Below, one piece after another: positions 37,668 through 48,564 of a DNA stretch of 64,000 nt. Position numbers and translations under genes: made by a program. Location of the stretch: contig JAIXMP010000019.1 in NCBI GenBank assembly GCA_025677815.1, forward strand, positions 124,001 to 188,000, written 5' to 3'. Position 1 is the stretch's first letter. The number at the start of each line of letters is the position of its first letter. The notes under the pieces are model-generated. The model ran no database searches. It was not told the origin of the DNA and saw only the letters and a program-made list of their open reading frames with translations. Source of the DNA: Phascolomyces articulosus (lineage: Eukaryota > Mucoromycota > Mucoromycetes > Mucorales > Lichtheimiaceae).

Positions 37668-38277
37668 AACAAGATTTTACAAGCAAGCGTCGTATTGTTT
37701 ACAAATTGCACAATCTATTATTATGTTTTTATTATTATTTGTTATGTAAATAACAACAACAATTTATAGAAGATGAAGAAGGGGAGAAAATGGGATATAG
37801 AACAAGAAACAGAACTGGAGAAAGGGGGGGAATAGTAGTAATAGTTAAAGAAAAGGAGAAGAAGTAAAATCATGTAATAGTTAGTTGTAACTTTGCACAT
37901 TTTACACATGATTCATTCAGGTCGCATGATTTATAAAGTAAAATTACACCAAAATAATGCGCATTTGTATAATAATAAAAATAAAAATAATAAAAAAAGG
38001 GACGTTGTATTGTAAAATCACCTGGTCACCGGGACGAGAAAATAAAAAAAAGCCTGTAAGTCTTAATGTACCCAAAAGTGAACATACACACAGCGTCTTC
38101 TTTTTTCTTTTAAAATAATAAAAAAAAAAGAGGGTCTCTTCTTTTCCCTTCTTTCTCTCTCTTTTTTTTTTTTTACTTCTTCTTTTAATACTATTTCTCA
38201 CACACACATACACACACACAAATCAGTTAATCTTTTTTATACCCTTTTTTTATTATAACGATTACTTGAAAAGAACA
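37668..38277. other. Intergenic region
   Basis: 3' region of the Spt8 gene and leader of the next gene. Contains poly-A/poly-T runs, a CT-rich tract and (CA)n near 38200-38220. No gene seen. Confidence 0.45.
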
Positions 38278-38888
38278 ATGCAACATAATAATCATAATCA
38301 TAGTAACTATAACAACGATACCAGCAGTAACAGTAGTGGTAGTAGTAGTAGTAACACTATCAACCGTAACAACAATAACTTTGTTCATTTTGAAACAACA
38401 CCCCGAGAATATTATGATCATTGTACAACAGCCACACCCAACTATGATCTTTATCCAAGTTTATCACGTCGTCTTATGAATGGATATCATAATAAACCTC
38501 CTCCACCCTCTCGGAAATGTAACCGTCGACGTGATCGGCAGATCAATTTTGCCACTATGAATATGATACAACGAGAACGGACCACAAGTAATACTTGGTA
38601 CCACCCTCATCCAACGTTTGATTTATTTGCTCGACTACCTCCTGATGATGAACAAGAACAACATGATAATCATAATCATCAAGAAGAAGATGATGATCAA
38701 CAAATACCACCGTGGGATCTTTATCCACTTGTCCTTCGAAATGTAAGTAAATAAGTATTATTATAATTTTGAATAGAAAAAAAATAAAAATAAAAAAATT
38801 GGACTTACATATATTAAAAAATTAGGTTGAAAACTTTGGAACTGAACAGATGCGACAACGACTTCATCGTGCTATGACCATGGTTTAA
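38278..38888 (+). CDS. Asn/His-rich protein of unknown function, 175 aa
   Basis: Two exons: 38278-38742 and 38826-38888. The N-terminal 40 residues are Asn, Ser and His runs. The rest has protein-like composition with recurring YDLYPSLSRRL, FDLFARLPPDDE and WDLYPLVLRN elements. That amounts to three loose copies of an (F/Y/W)DL(Y/F)-x-x-L motif, with a basic stretch KCNRRRDRQINF between the first two. Exon 2 ends TEQMRQRLHRAMTMV. I chose the ATG at 38278; an upstream in-frame TTG at 38266 is less likely. No known family recognised. The repeated motif could be a docking peptide (inference). Confidence 0.6.
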
Positions 38889-39688
38889 ATATTCTCGATA
38901 TCTTTTTTCTATATACCTATAACACTTTATCTTTTCTTTCTTCTATTTCTTTATTATAAACAATCAACACACTCACAAACACAAATTCACACATACTTAT
39001 ATAACAACTCATGCAAAAGAACAACTGACAATTTCATATTAAAAAACCAAGCATGTGAACATTCACACACACAGTAACAACAGCAACAACAATACATTTA
39101 TACACAAAACAATGTTAACAATGCAGATATATCAACAATCACTCTGATCATTATATCTATATATATCACTCCTCTCTTATATATCAATTCACAATGGTAT
39201 CCTTTTTATTATTATTATTATTATTATTATTACGTACCAAGACAAATATATATGATAGCTGGAGGGTAAAAAAACCACACACATACATACGCACACAAAT
39301 GATTGACTATAATTGTTATGAAAAAGTGTGACAAGTTTTTATTATGAATGGATGTGTATACAAAATTTATGGCTCGTTTTTTATTTTTTTTCTATCTACA
39401 ATTTTTAAATAATAACATATTTTTTTTATACACATGGCCACAAATATTTATATAAAAGATATAAAGAATTTGATGGGATTTGGGATGAATGTACGATGGA
39501 TAATAATAATAATAATAATAATAAATATACAACCTTCTTGGGGGATTTTATATGTATATATTTTACTATTGAATATATACAGGTTGTTGATTGATTGCTT
39601 GTTGTTGGTAAAAAAAAAAGAAACACCCAAAGAATTAGGATTGGGGGATGAGGGTGGGGGGGAGAGAGACAGAGGGAAAAATAAAACT
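38889..39688. other. Convergent intergenic region
   Basis: Lies between two converging genes. Holds CA-rich DNA, ATT trinucleotide repeats (about 39206-39231) and a TAA repeat near 39500-39522. Open frames here on both strands are products of these repeats. No gene supported. Confidence 0.45.
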
Positions 39689-39997
39689 TTATCTTGTAAT
39701 TCCCAATGTATAAGTTTCTGACGTTTTATATTGACTTGCTGCTAAAGAGGTATTATGCTTGTTATGATGATAATTAATGGATTGACTTCGTTTTAATAAG
39801 TCTGTTAAAGACCAACGCGACTTATCATCTTGGTCCATCGTGGTGTTGCTTTTATCAAGATACACACCGTCGCGATATACATTATCATAATAGGTACGAT
39901 CGTGAGAAGCAAATTGCGATTGAGAAAGTCTACGTTTTGTATATTTGTTCACTTTACGCATTTCATATTTAGCTTTAAGTTTGTCAATGAAGCCCAT
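39689..39997 (-). CDS. Small basic protein of unknown function, 102 aa
   Basis: Single exon. Starts MGFIDKLKAKYEMRKVNKYT, an amphipathic basic helix with Gly2 that could allow N-myristoylation (inference). A polar middle with tyrosines follows (DRTYYDNVYRDGVYLDKS), then WSLTDLLKRSQSINY. No signal peptide or membrane helix. The even, protein-like composition contrasts with the simple repeats around it and supports a real gene. No known family recognised. Confidence 0.55.
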   Translation of the reverse strand: MGFIDKLKAKYEMRKVNKYTKRRLSQSQFASHDRTYYDNVYRDGVYLDKSNTTMDQDDKSRWSLTDLLKRSQSINYHHNKHNTSLAASQYKTSETYTLGITR

Positions 39998-40818
39998 TCT
40001 AGTTTTATTAAAATGAGGAAGGAAAAAAAAAGAGTGAGAGAAATGGAGAAGTGGAGAAAGAGGAAAAAAAAAAAGAAGTGAAAGAAAAAAGGTAAAATAA
40101 GCGGGTAAAAAAAAAATAGTTTATTGTATATTCTGCCTCTTATTTTACTATTGTTGTTGCTGTTGTTGATTGTTATTGCTTATATATGAATAATATGGCC
40201 CGTGTATATATAAGCAAGACAGTAAATAAATACTAGTAACTGAAGTTATCGGGTCAGCCGCACGATCACTTGCTATAAATGTCCTGGAACAGTTTTTTCC
40301 GACATACGGAATGAAAATGTTCCGTGAATTATAAGCTATTTAAAGCAGTATGGTATAAGGTATGTCATACCTTAACAATTGGTATATAATACACTAAAAA
40401 AATTCTGTATCATCATCATCTTGATGTTCATAAGCCCAAAGGAAAAAATGAATTGTAATATTTTGTTTGTTGTTGTTTTAATTATAGAAAAATAAGTGAT
40501 TGTTATCATGTAAGTCCAAGTAGATATTACCCATATTATAACAAAGCCTCATAAAAAAAAGAGTAAAGGGAGTACGAAAAAGAGAGAGGGCTTGTTATTA
40601 TGTTTTACAAGGAGGAGTAAGTGAGTACTTTGTCACTAATAGCGGATCATGAATAAGGAAGAAATAACTTACATGGCTGGGTACCATTTTTTATTTTTGG
40701 GGGATATAAAGTTGTCCATTCCGATTCTAACAGCTTTCAACTCCCTTTTTTTCTCTTTTTTCTTCTTCTTTCTCGATCTCTGTTTTTTTCTTTTCTTTTT
40801 CAATAGTCGTCATATATC
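39998..40818. other. Divergent promoter region
   Basis: Lies between two diverging genes. Contains a purine-rich leader for the minus-strand gene, a perfect 17-base palindrome AAGGTATGTCATACCTT (40357-40373), a nearby ACGGAA/TTCCGT inverted pair (about 40304-40323), and a pyrimidine-rich tract just before the CYSTM start. No gene seen. Confidence 0.45.
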
Positions 40819-41259
40819 ATGTCCAATTATCAATACCCTCCTCCTCCTCAAGGTCAATACTATGCTCCTCCTCCAGGTGGTGAAGCTGGTGGTTATGGTG
40901 GTGGTTATGGTGCCCCACCACCACCAGGTGGAGGTTATTATCAACCCACGTGAGTATATATATACATATGTGTTGTTTGTTTTTAGAATATAATGAATAT
41001 ATATGCATTATATGATGACGATGAATATTGATGATGATTATACATATGTTCAATAGTCCTCCTCCTCAAACTGTGATTGTTCAACAACCTCAACAACAAA
41101 ACTCGGCTGCTGATGATTGTTGCTGTGCCTGGTAATTTTTTTTTTTTTTTAAAAAAAAAAAGAAAAAATAGAGGAATTGGATAAGGGTACTGACACAAAA
41201 TATAAATATATAGTTTGGCTGGTATGTGTGTTTGCTGTGCCTTGGATGCACTGTGTTAG
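40819..41259 (+). CDS. CYSTM-type cysteine-rich tail-anchored protein, 83 aa
   Basis: Three exons: 40819-40949, 41057-41131 and 41214-41259. The N-terminal two thirds are Pro/Gly/Tyr-rich (PPPQGQYYAPPPGGE) and Gln-rich (TVIVQQPQQQ). The C-terminus is the CYSTM module: DDCCCACLAGMCVCCALDAL and a final Cys. CYSTM proteins are small eukaryotic membrane-associated proteins linked to stress tolerance (family knowledge). The third exon is easily missed, because reading through the donor at 41132 gives a stop after DDCCCAW. Splicing restores the complete cysteine module, strong support for the model. Confidence 0.88.
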
Positions 41260-43321
41260 TAGAGATTTTTATATCCATCAATCAAGGAACGAAAGAAGTA
41301 CTCTCTCTTATGAATTGAACTTACAACATTACGCAAAAAATAATACCAAAAACACACGCTCTTTATTTTTTACACACACAAATAACCCCATTTTAAACTA
41401 CTACTACTATTTACTACTCTACGTAACACTTCACCAATCTTCATTATCAATCCATCCATCCCTCTTTCTCTCTCTTTTGTACCAATTATAATAATTTTAT
41501 ATACTCTTTCTCTCTCTTTTTTTTTTATATAATCCAATTCTTTATTTTGATTGTGGTTTGGAATAAATTCAAGATTTGATTGATAAAAAAAAAGAACGTG
41601 GCTGAAGTTATATATATTGACCCCAAGGTAAAGTAAAAAAAAAAAGTTATACAAAACTTCTACAAGTGGTAATGTGGCACACTGCGAACTACAAGAAGCT
41701 TGGCATTGGTTAATGTTTTCCGCTCTCTCTTTTTTTTCTTCTCAACATGATTGTTGCACCACGCACATGGTATTCTCTATTATTATCATTATTATTATGT
41801 CGCCATCCATTGATTATTATTATTATTATAACAACAAACGGATGAAATAATAATTAATATTTATTTATATTGGACAAAACAAAACCTAAAGATGATGAAT
41901 GAAAAAAGATGAGAATTCATCATGAACTAAAATGCTACTTTTGAATCCTTTTTTGCACAATGGAGTGGAATATATTGACTTTAAAATATGGTTATTTCTT
42001 TCTACTTTCAAAGGGAATTCACACACAAGAGTAAGAGAGAGAGGTATACACAATTCGACATAGAAGAATAATGTTATCTCGCTTATTTTTCTTATTTAGT
42101 GAGGATCATCGTTATGTAATGATAGATGGTTTTTTTTTATTTACAAACATCAACAAAACAAGAATTGAAAGGTGTTTAAATATATTTGCTACGTACTTTT
42201 CTTGGAAAACAGGATAATAATGAAAAAACATTTTCATGACCTTTTTTTTCCCATGAGGTTATTCCTATTATTAAGTAGTACTACTAGAGCAAACAATTAT
42301 TAGTATATTATATTTGGAATTCTCACATTTATTAATACTTGCAAAAGAGTTAATCTTATCAGCACTCGCAGCGTATGTCAATTCCAATACTTCTAATATC
42401 GTCGTTCTTGCAGTATAGTTTAAATAATACCGATCCTTTTCCATACTCAAAATATCTTGACTAGATTTACACCTTGAATGTCGCCTGAGATATTACTAGA
42501 GACTCAAACTTAATCGAAGCCAATGAATACCGCATAGCTGCATATGATACATATAACTATAAAGGCATATGTATCAAAAGAAGAATACGTGTAAAAGAAT
42601 AATAACCAAACATTTACATAATAGTAATAATGTATAATATAATATATTTATTGAAGCAATGCAGAAGTTAATATACAAAGTTGTCAAGCAAGTCCACCAA
42701 TTATGGGATATTTCTCTTATGTATGCTTTGTTGATGTATTATTTTGTTTTCAATGCACCGCTGAGAATTGCCGATATCCTATCTAGTAGTACGGAATGAG
42801 CTCATATTGGGTTTATCACCAAAGAGACCGTTAACTCTAATAATTAAAACGTGGTTATTCTACTGTCGCTGCGTTGCTTTGTTCATAAAACCATATAAGT
42901 ATATATATAAAAGATATAAACCACTTAATCAAACTCTTTTACGAGATAAAGAAAAAATGCTTCGAGCAGTATTCCTTTTTTTTATCAAAATGATCTATAA
43001 ATATAGCAATTAATGTTATTATTATTATTATAATCATTACGACACTAAGTACAGCAGTAAAAGAATGTGTACCTCAGCATTTAAAAAATACTAGTAACAA
43101 AACACTTTCAACTGTTTTTCTTGATTCACAGTTAATAAGAATCATGAAGCAGAGAAAAAAAAAGTGAATTTTTTGGTAGTATATATATAAGAACACTATT
43201 ATATAAATTCTAATACGATATAATGATGGTAAGGTAGTATAAAAAACTCCATGGATCACATAAAACATGGTAAAAAGGTAGTAACAAATATAAAATATTT
43301 GAACAAGAAGGACATATTTTT
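41260..43321. other. Intergenic region with one possible relic (42271-42492, -)
   Basis: AT-rich, with simple repeats. On the minus strand, 42271-42492 is open and protein-like (contains MEKDRYYLNYTARTTILEV and TYAASADKINSF), ending in a stop. A second open piece just upstream (MRYSLASIKFESLVISQATF) is in another frame, so a decayed gene is possible. Other open frames (42768-43013 +; 43074-43346 -) are not supported. Confidence 0.3.
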
Positions 43322-43608
43322 TTAGGATGTAAATGCTGATGCACAAGCATATCCTGCTCCTTCTGTTGTCCTACCATAATCTTTTAACATAAGCTAGGAA
43401 TATTCTTCCTCCAGGTTTTGACGCTGAGATAGACCAGCATTCTTTTGATAAAATTAGATACTTTTTACGTACCAAAATTCTCTCCATTATTCTTACTCAA
43501 TGTCTAAAATAATATAAGAAAATATGAAATTACTTTTTGTGTAGGAGCACCATGAGCCAACAAGACATATAATACCAAAAGAATGATAGCAGAAAAGTAA
43601 AATTTCAT
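43322..43608 (-). CDS. Small secreted peptide precursor, 54 aa
   Basis: Three exons in gene order: 43608-43534, 43503-43473 and 43380-43322. Donors are GTAATT and GTACGT, acceptors TTTTAG and AAAAG; phases agree (0, then 1). Exon 1 encodes a textbook signal peptide, MKFYFSAIILLVLYVLLAHG, with likely cleavage after AHG. The predicted mature part is about 34 residues, polar, with a Gly/Ala-rich end (EGAGYACASAFTS) and a single cysteine. No family recognised. A peptide signal or small surface protein are possibilities (inference). None of the exons stands out as a long open frame; the call rests on the signal peptide and the intact splice phasing. Confidence 0.55.
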
Positions 43609-44733
43609 TGTTGGATAATATTCAAGCATAAAAAAAGAGTGAAATATATTTATATACTTTTTATTTTACTATGGACAAACATAGAGTCCACCCCTGAATT
43701 TCTAAAAAAAAAACACATTCTCTGTTGTATTAACAGTAATAACTACGAATGCATGTGAGCTGCAGAGTAGGGAGACTTTCAAGAATCAAGATCTGAAGCA
43801 TAACCCCACCTCGACAGAGAGATTGTGAAACTTTTAAAGTTTTGCGATTCTAACAAACATCCATATAATGAGGCTAGATCAACATGTACGTATAAAAATG
43901 GCCCAGTTAAATACAGTATATGGTATAGAACAAAGGATGGTCAGTCATCTATAAATCCGTATTTATTTAAATTTTGGGATGCAGTGTATAATTACATGTT
44001 TCGCCACCGTCTATCGCTGTTGATGATTGACGCGTCCCAGATAAAACATAAGATAGACCTTCATGAAATGAAAAGTTTTCTTTTGCATAAAAAAGTCAAT
44101 TTTTTTAAGGAGATTGTCAACTACAAACTCATCAAGTGAATAACATAATTGAGCTATTATACTAAATGTAAGCTTTTTGAGTGTAATAAACATGCATTGA
44201 TTTATTCACGGTGTGTTCGTTCACGATAATATCATCATTGTTGGATATTTTTTTTTGTTTTTCATGTTATATATCAACACTGGGATAAATGGTATAAACG
44301 TAATTTTTTTTCAAGAATGAATGATGATACATATATATTTTTTTCCGTCCAAAATTTGAAATATAATAAGAGTGTATAATAAATAATAAAGGAATATTTG
44401 TAAAAGAAGAAGAGGATCACAATATATACTCCCATACTAAGAGCGATAAAAATATAAAAAAAGTATGAGGGAAAACCCGCATACGACGCTATTTTTCTAG
44501 GGGGTGGTGAAGAAGAATAATAAAAATAAAAAGAGAAAAATTACAAAAAAAAAAGATATATATAAATACAAATAATAAAAGAAAAAAAAATATAAAAAGA
44601 AGTGATTAATAGTATAAGTAGGTTAAGTAAAAGAAGAATGATGGATGGAAAGAAGAAGGGAATTGATGGGATGAAAGGAAGTGTGTTTTTTAATATAATT
44701 ATAATATATATGTTATTTATTTTGCTTTTTTTT
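43609..44733. other. Intergenic region with an unassigned open frame (43803-44139, +)
   Basis: The plus-strand stretch is open from about 43803 to a stop at 44139, with even protein-like composition (KNGPVKYSIWYRTKDGQ, PYLFKFWDAVYNY). It has no ATG near the start and no clear upstream exon. It could be the last exon of a gene or a relic. The remainder is A-rich DNA in the 3' region of the next gene. Confidence 0.3.
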
Positions 44734-47279
44734 TTACTTGCGATCGGGTGATTGATATAACCAATCGGTTACCATACGTTCACGACCAGCACCATTGGGA
44801 GGCATGGGTGTAGGACCATCATGGAATGAAGGAGCAGCAACAGCAGCGCCACCATGTCTTGATTGTGCTGTATCATCATGATAATCACTCACATCATATT
44901 CACTACGTTCATCTCCACCTGTTGCATGATATCCTCCTCCACTTGTCATTGGATTATTTCGTGTCCGAGGCATGGATTGCATTGGATAATCATATGTTGT
45001 ATCTGATTGTGTAGGTGTTGGATAACGTGTCGAAGGGGAAGATGCACCCCCCTTTGGATCCACCATGGAAAACACAATAGATTGACTACTATAAGGATCA
45101 TCAATGGAAATATTTCGATTATAACCTGGATGAGCCGCAGAAGAAGTCAATGCTTGCGTTTCTGTTCCAACAGAACCTGGATAATCCACATTGACAGGTG
45201 ACATGGCACGCATGAATACACCATTGTTTGAATCCCCTCCTCCAGTTGTATTCGGTGTAGAACGATCAGGGGATGTAGGTTGTTGATATTTTTCACTTCC
45301 GTATTGTGCTGGTAAAGGAGGTTGACTATTATTCATACCATTATTATTGTTATTATGAAGAAAGTTGGTAATACGTTGACTGAGAGGTCGACTAGGATTT
45401 GTTGTTGTAGCAGCTGTTGTCATTTCCATATCATTTTTAGAATGTTGAAATTCAGATTCTTGACCCGATTTGGAAATGGCGCTGTTTTGTGGAGAAGTAA
45501 GATTACGACGTGGATGGAAAATGGAAATCTAAAAATATTAAAGTTCATTTAGAAATGCGCGCGTTCTAATCCTTTTTTTTTTTTTGATATCAAAACTTAC
45601 AAAAAGGAGCCAAAGGAAAATCACACCCATATTGACATTGGCAATCAATAAATCACATGCAAATTTGTTTGTATTGATCACCTTATCCTCTGTCAAACCA
45701 TCAGCACAAAGAATAACAAAACAACATCCATAAATGAAAAGAATGATGGTAAGAATGATATTCATTTCTTTAAAATATGAAAGTCGATTGATAATGGCAT
45801 TGGAGGATGCACTTGATTTGTTCCGACGTGATGCTGCAATGATTCTTTTAAATCGAAAATTCGAACGGACACCCAAAGCTGCTGTGATCAAAACTGGATA
45901 ACAAAAAAAAAAATTAATTTACACATACACACTCCCTATGGGAAATAATCCTCTATTTTTACCTTCACCACCATAAGCTAATTGAGGTACAATTTCACTC
46001 AAATAAATATCATTTCGAAATCGCCATTGAAGTACTGGGAACATGGCAACACTGCCCAGGGCCCTGGATTAGATGAAGAGAGAATAAGAATAAGGTTACA
46101 CACAAGAACATTATTGTTTTATTTCCCATCACACATATAATATAGTATTTTCTTATGCTGAGTTTTTATCTCTCGTGTCACCTCAAGACGGAAATGGGAA
46201 ATGGGTTTATTGTTGCATATTCATTTATCACCATAGCAACACAGATACACAGGTACAGGTAACCATAGCAATCAACAAATACCAGGTACATTTTATCATA
46301 GCAACGAATCCCTTTCCTTCCACTCCGTCATTATAGCTACTTTTTTTTAACTTACCAAATAATATAAAATTTGAATTCAAAAGAACCCATAAAACTCTTT
46401 TTGGCAACACTGTTCGAAAGGTAATTCCAGAAACATTGCATGAGGAAAAATACGCCCGTGTGAAAAGCAAATGTGACACACTGTAGATAGTTCATTGCCT
46501 AAATTGTGAATAAACAAAATGCAACATTAGCTATTTGTTGTTATGTAACACCATTATCACCAAGACCAAATTTCCATGGTAAGACAATCGAGGGCTTTTT
46601 TAAAAGAGGATATCCATTCCATGGTCCAGTGTCCTATTTTTTTAAAGTTTGATATACCTGAAGTGGTTTTTGTCTCTCTGGACTCCAAAGAATAAATGGT
46701 TTTGTAATAATACTTCCTGTAGGTAATGCTACAAATCCTTCCGAGTATTTTACATAGGTTGACCAAAAGTCTACATTATAAACAAGTCAATACTTTCAAT
46801 CGTTTGCCACAAGCAAAAGAAAAGAAATAGGATAATTTACCTACTATTGCCTGCGTCATCATCATGACAAACATAATTACTGTTAGAATACTACGCAGTT
46901 CACCCGAAAAAACCTTATGGGGTTGTAAACATCGAAATCGATCATTTTTCCATATACTATAGACAAGATAGACTGAGATGTATACATCGATCGTAGCGCG
47001 TTCTATAAGAATATGGGGGGAATTGTTTAGATTTATATTGATTGATTGGGTGTGTCTATATACGTTGTATATTTATAAATGAAATAGAAGGGGCCGTGCT
47101 CTCTCTCTCTTATATATATCACAGTAAATTGATGATGATGATCAATAATTTAATTTGGAACGATGATAATTACCTACATATGAAAAATCACTTTATAGAA
47201 ATAAAAAAAAAAAAGCAATTTGTTAATACTGGTTTATATCATGAAACAAAATATGATAGAATTACCTTAGATGGGTCAT
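44734..47279 (-). CDS. Orphan seven-helix membrane protein (receptor-like)
   Basis: Eight exons in gene order: 47279-47266, 47190-47174 (17 nt), 47002-46841, 46770-46658, 46498-46356, 46063-45963, 45893-45601 and 45528-44734, coding for 545 aa. All junctions are in phase. Seven hydrophobic segments are seen in residues 1-285, near IDVYISVYLVYSIW, ILTVIMFVMMMTQAIV, CVTFAFHTGVFFLMQCFW, FYIIWALGSVAMFPVL, PQLAYGGEVLITAALG, ILTIILFIYGCCFVILCA and LLIANVNMGVIFLWLLF. Basic loops (RSNFRFKRIIAASRR) and a long cytoplasmic-type tail (about 285-545) rich in Ser/Thr/Pro/Asn follow. The layout is that of a G-protein-coupled receptor, but I do not recognise a named class, so receptor function is inference. 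The start rests on a 14-nt first exon plus a micro-exon; the frame between them closes exactly. Confidence 0.8.
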
Positions 47280-47973
47280 GATCTTCTACTACAACTACTC
47301 CAACAAAAAATGTGAGGTGATGTAAGAAAGTAGAAAAAAAAACTTTTTTTCTTTAATATTTATATATATTTTTGGCGCCAAAAAAAAAGAAAGGAACTGT
47401 AAACGGGTTAAAAAGGTGGAGATAGAATGATAAAAAAAAAGGAGGAAGAAGAGGAAGAAGAAAAGAAAGGAAGAAGAAAAAGAAGGAGTTGGGTTATGAA
47501 ATAATAATAATACGATACGTAATTAAGATGTGTATTTAGTGAGTGTGTAATTAGAGACCAAAAAGCCCTATTACTAAAACACTATTTAAATGGATGCTGT
47601 ACAACCTTTAATCTGATTTTAAATCCATTAAAAAAAAGGACCCGTTTAAACTTTGATTTTCCGACACGAGTCAACCTGCCAAAATTAGGCTGACCTATTA
47701 AAAAAAAAGTGTATTATTATCACTTATACTAGTAACTTATAAGAAAAAATTGACTCCTTATTTCTTCTTGATAACTCTCATCATCCCCTCTTTGTATCCA
47801 ATCATTACAGGTCTTCTCCTTTCTCCGATTCCTGAATATCCAGACACACAACTTCTATACTTCATTAATACACTTCTTTTCCCCATTTCCATTCTTTTTT
47901 TTTTCTTCCTTTTTCTTCACTTTATTTTCTTGCATTTTTATCATCATCGATTCTTATCATAATAACAACAACA
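47280..47973. other. Divergent promoter region
   Basis: Lies between two diverging genes. Purine-rich (GAA/GAAAA) stretch at about 47420-47490 on the receptor-gene side, and pyrimidine-rich DNA before the GPI-protein start at 47974. No gene seen; the open frame at 47750-47962 is an accident of T-rich leader sequence. Confidence 0.5.
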
Positions 47974-48564
47974 ATGCGTAGTCTTTCATTTGTCTTGACC
48001 ATTCTTGCTACTGCCCTTGTAACTAACAATGTCGCCGCTGATCCTTCTTATAACGACCTACACGAATTATTGAAACGTCAATCGGCTACTCCTGAAAAAC
48101 TTCCTTACGATACTTTACCTCAAACCACATGTACACAACCTCAAGCCTGTTCGAATATTCAACAACCTCTTGAATGTCGTTGCAGTCCTCTTTTGACGAT
48201 TTGTAAGAATACCGGTGGGCAATTCTGTTGGGGTTCAGCTACATTGAACCAGACACAAGGGTGTCCTTCTGTCCCCGATTCATGTGGTGCCAGTTTGAAT
48301 GGTACTTCCTCTTGTCTTTGTAATAGTGATACCCTTCTTTGTGTCGATAATTATAGACACTATTGTTATGGTAGCTTTGAAGGTTCAGGTGCTCAAGCTT
48401 CCGTTTCTGTAAAAGCTTTCCCTTCAGATGGTGCTGCTCCTTCTTCTGCTGCCAATACTGCTGCTCCTAGTAATAATGATGAAAGTGGTGCTACAACAAC
48501 AATGAAAGCTTCTTTGTTAGGTACTGCTGCAGTCATCGGTACCATTGTGTCTCTTTCCCTTTAA
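47974..48564 (+). CDS. GPI-anchored cysteine-rich cell-surface protein, 196 aa
   Basis: Single exon. N-terminal signal peptide (MRSLSFVLTILATALV, with an Ala-rich cleavage region VAA near residue 22). The extracellular part holds two related six-cysteine modules. The first runs through ACSNIQQPLECRCSPLLTIC to FCWGS; the second through SCGASLNGTSSCLCNSDTLL to YCYGS. A Ser/Ala/Pro/Thr spacer follows, then a C-terminal hydrophobic tail (LLGTAAVIGTIVSLSL) typical of a GPI attachment signal, with a likely anchor site in NNDESGA. N-glycosylation sequons are present (NQT, NGT). Likely located on the plasma membrane or wall; biochemical function unknown. Confidence 0.85.
   Translation: MRSLSFVLTILATALVTNNVAADPSYNDLHELLKRQSATPEKLPYDTLPQTTCTQPQACSNIQQPLECRCSPLLTICKNTGGQFCWGSATLNQTQGCPSVPDSCGASLNGTSSCLCNSDTLLCVDNYRHYCYGSFEGSGAQASVSVKAFPSDGAAPSSAANTAAPSNNDESGATTTMKASLLGTAAVIGTIVSLSL

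Noticed and set aside
43074..43346. 90-codon minus-strand open frame
   Set aside because: Ile/Tyr/Phe-rich translation of AT-rich DNA downstream of the secreted-peptide gene.
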